Below, piece by piece: positions 23,108 to 24,862 of a stretch of DNA of 24,862 nt. The position numbers and the translations under genes were made by a program. How positions within the stretch are numbered: position 1 is the first letter of the stretch; every line of letters starts with the position of its first letter. Source of the DNA: CAYJIX01 sp964370375 (GTDB lineage: Bacteria; Desulfobacterota; Desulfovibrionia; Desulfovibrionales; Desulfovibrionaceae); the NCBI GenBank assembly GCA_964370375.1, contig CAYJIX010000033.1, forward strand, positions 1 through 24,862. Reading direction: 5' to 3'. The notes under the pieces were generated by a model that ran no database searches, was not told the origin of the DNA, and saw only the letters and a list, made by a program, of their open reading frames with translations.

Positions 23108-24637
23108 ATGCAGCAACAAACTCCATTACTCATTCAAAACGCCACTGTAATGACCATGGATGGTGACAACACCATCTTGGACAATACAGACATTTTGATC
23201 GCTGATACCACTATTATAGCTGTTGGGCAAAACCTTATTCAAGACCCACGTGCACAAAACGCAACCATTAAAGACGCCACTGGCCTTTTAGCCATGCCCG
23301 GCCTTGTGAACGGGCATTTTCATTCTGCCGGAAACTTTACCAGAGGCGCGGTGGATGATTTTCCTTTAGAAGTCTTCATGCTCTATGAAGTACCGCCTTT
23401 ATCGGACAAGGCCATGTCTTCACGGCTCAATTATGTCCGCACCATGTTAAGCTCTTTAGAAATGCTCCGTAACGGCACAACCGCTGTGTTTGACGATCCC
23501 TTCTATGTGCCTGTACCCACGGAAGAATCCATTGACAATATCATGCAATCCTATGTGGATTGTGGCATCCGTGCAGCTGTGACCATGGATCAGCCTATCC
23601 TAATAGAGTATGAAAAATATCCCTACCTTAAAGATTTACTGCCTGAACACGAACGCATTGCCATGGAAAAGGCTCCGCGGCTTTCAGGTGAAGAGATGCT
23701 GGGCCTTTACGGCGACTTTATCAGCCGCTGGAGTGGTGCTGCAGGTGGGCGCGTGTCCCCTGCTGTGTCGTGTTCTGCACCGCAGCGAGTGACACCAGAG
23801 TACCTTGCAGCCCTTAGCGATCTGTCACGAAAACACAATATCCCCTATGCCATTCACATATTAGAAACCAAGCTGCAACGCCTATTTGGGCAGCAAAAGC
23901 ACGGCAAATCCTTTATTGAATACGTCAACGACCTTGGCTGCCTAGATGAGCGTATGCAAGTTATTCATGCCATTTGGGTGGACGAAAAAGATATGGAAAT
24001 CATGGCCAAAAGCGGCTGCACGGTTTCGCACCAGCCCCTTTGCAATTTGCGCATCGGCAGCGGCATCATGCCGTTTAGGCGCATGCGCGAACATGGTATT
24101 CCCATTTGCCTTGGCACTGACGAAGCCTGCACAGATGATGCTGTAAACGTATGGAATGTCATGAAATTGGCAGGACTTGTCCATAAAATCACCGACCATG
24201 ACTACCGCAATTGGCCTAAAGCGGACGAAATTGTATCATGCTGTATCCATGGTGGCGCTCGAACCCTTCTTCATTCGCACGACCTTGGCGTTCTTGCTCC
24301 CGGCTACCTTGCGGATATCACTTTGGTAGATCTTAACACCTTAAGCTTTACACCGCTCAACAACATTGCGCGCCAGCTTGTCTTTTCTGAAAACGGCTCC
24401 TCGGTCAAAACAACCATTGTCAACGGGGCTATTGTGTATGATGACGGCAAAATTTTGACCGTCAATGAAGAAGACCTTAAAGCAGAAGCACGAGAGCTTG
24501 CCAGCGATTACAACGCCTCGCTCAAAAATGCAGACAAAGAAGCTGCCAAGCTTGAACCGTATTACCGCGAAATGTATATGCGTTGCGCTACGGCTGATGT
24601 GGGTATGTGTCGCTGGGCCGCCAAGGCAGGCTGTTGA
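23108..24637 (+). CDS. Metal-dependent amidohydrolase/deaminase (COG0402-type), substrate unknown
   Basis: The 509-residue protein belongs to the chlorohydrolase/cytosine-deaminase-like branch of the amidohydrolase superfamily. It has the metal pair H70 and H72 (NGHFHSAG), H250 with the catalytic-type Glu E253 (HILET), H287 (VIHAIW) and D338 (GTDEACTDD). A composite beta domain at both ends is suggested by the N-terminal LIQNATVMTMDGD and the late TTIVNGAIVYDDG. Enzymes of this type deaminate or dechlorinate guanine, 8-oxoguanine, cytosine, triazines and similar rings. The position after an ABC importer and near ureide genes suggests a purine-related or other nitrogenous ring substrate. It is not allantoate amidohydrolase, which belongs to the M20 peptidase-like family. 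AAGGA precedes the ATG. The last codons lie in an inverted-repeat arm. Confidence 0.88.
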   Translation: MQQQTPLLIQNATVMTMDGDNTILDNTDILIADTTIIAVGQNLIQDPRAQNATIKDATGLLAMPGLVNGHFHSAGNFTRGAVDDFPLEVFMLYEVPPLSDKAMSSRLNYVRTMLSSLEMLRNGTTAVFDDPFYVPVPTEESIDNIMQSYVDCGIRAAVTMDQPILIEYEKYPYLKDLLPEHERIAMEKAPRLSGEEMLGLYGDFISRWSGAAGGRVSPAVSCSAPQRVTPEYLAALSDLSRKHNIPYAIHILETKLQRLFGQQKHGKSFIEYVNDLGCLDERMQVIHAIWVDEKDMEIMAKSGCTVSHQPLCNLRIGSGIMPFRRMREHGIPICLGTDEACTDDAVNVWNVMKLAGLVHKITDHDYRNWPKADEIVSCCIHGGARTLLHSHDLGVLAPGYLADITLVDLNTLSFTPLNNIARQLVFSENGSSVKTTIVNGAIVYDDGKILTVNEEDLKAEARELASDYNASLKNADKEAAKLEPYYREMYMRCATADVGMCRWAAKAGC

Positions 24638-24755
24638 AAAAGGGCTGTCTGCTTTGTTAAGCTCGTTTTTTCTTTTGGCATGGACCAAAAGAGTCCTATG
24701 CCTTCAAGAAAAAACTTCGCTTGCCGCGCATCCAACCCTTTTTGAACAGCCTGCC
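24625..24755. repeat. 131-bp imperfect palindrome overlapping the amidohydrolase stop
   Basis: Three pairs of arms share one centre near 24690. The outer 19-base arms are 24625-24643 and 24737-24755, with one mismatch. The middle arms are GTTTTTTCTT (24665-24674) and AAGAAAAAAC (24706-24715). The inner arms are GGCATGGAC (24677-24685) and GTCC-T-ATGCC (24693-24702, one bulged T). The whole could form a long branched hairpin, act as terminator, or be a small mobile palindromic (MITE-like) element. Confidence 0.65.
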
Positions 24756-24862
24756 CATGGATGAAGGTTTTGCTGGGAAAAGCTTTTGTTTATCTGAACA
24801 GCCTGCTCATGGATGAAGGTTGTTGTAGGAAAAAGCCTTTGCTTATTTCAACAGCCTGCCCA
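24743..24862. repeat. 52-53 bp tandem repeat running off the window
   Basis: Copies begin at 24743, 24795 and 24848 (cut by the window end). The conserved opening is T(G/C)AACAGCCTGC(C/T)CA, then ATGGATGAAGGTT in the first two. The remainder of copies 1 and 2 is also similar, so these are true tandem repeats and not repeat-plus-unique-spacer units. The start of the unit is the right outer arm of the neighbouring palindrome. Confidence 0.75.

Noticed and set aside
23108..24637. The amidohydrolase as the missing allantoate amidohydrolase
   Set aside because: AllC enzymes are M20 peptidase-like; this protein has the HxH, HxxE, His, Asp pattern of the cytosine-deaminase/chlorohydrolase group.
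24743..24862. CRISPR array
   Set aside because: The whole 52-53 base unit is similar between copies, so there are no unique spacers, and no cas gene is visible.

Overview
The window is a gene-dense bacterial segment of moderate GC content with long AT-rich intergenic stretches. It reads as an anaerobe or fermenter. A complete six-subunit Ech-type energy-converting [NiFe] hydrogenase, a short-form TilS and an HcpR/CRP-like palindrome together suggest a Desulfovibrio-like member of the Desulfobacterota. That placement is an inference; no rRNA or other phylogenetic marker is present.

Region 1 (1-1160) carries tilS (tRNA(Ile)-lysidine synthetase). Region 2 (1161-7137) is the operon echABCDEF, in the order proton-translocating membrane subunits (EchA, EchB), electron-transfer small subunit (EchC), NuoC-like EchD, [NiFe] large subunit (EchE) and 2x[4Fe-4S] ferredoxin subunit (EchF). 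All nickel- and cluster-binding cysteines are present. A perfect TTGTGA-N6-TCACAA palindrome lies upstream. A near-perfect bidirectional terminator (7325-7375) separates this operon from the convergent regulator that follows.

Region 3 (7527-17977) is a ureide (allantoin) catabolic island. A FadR-type GntR regulator is divergent from allD (ureidoglycolate dehydrogenase), fdrA, a DUF1116 (ylbE-like) gene, allE (ureidoglycine aminohydrolase) and an aspartate-carbamoyltransferase-like gene. After an AT-rich gap come allB (allantoinase) and an NCS1-family permease. Upstream of allD, a FadR-type operator (TGGTCTGACCA) sits exactly between a TTGACA -35 and a TATGAA -10, so autonomous repression by the GntR protein is likely. 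The predicted route is allantoin import, allantoate, ureidoglycine, ureidoglycolate, oxalurate, then carbamoyl transfer to give oxamate and carbamoyl phosphate. Allantoate amidohydrolase (AllC), carbamate kinase and the DUF2877 partner of FdrA/DUF1116 are not in the window.

Region 4 (18124-24637) is a branched-chain-amino-acid/amide-type ABC importer (periplasmic binding protein, two permeases, two ATPases) with its own promoter, followed by a metal-dependent deaminase-type amidohydrolase. Together they suggest uptake and hydrolysis of a further nitrogenous, perhaps purine-like, compound. The window ends in a 131-bp imperfect palindrome overlapping the amidohydrolase stop codon and merging into 52-53 bp tandem repeats that run off the edge.

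The points that most merit follow-up are the carbamoyltransferase lacking the aspartate-binding residues, found together with FdrA/DUF1116; the operator-in-promoter architecture; the acidic tail on EchC; and the palindrome/repeat structure at the right end.
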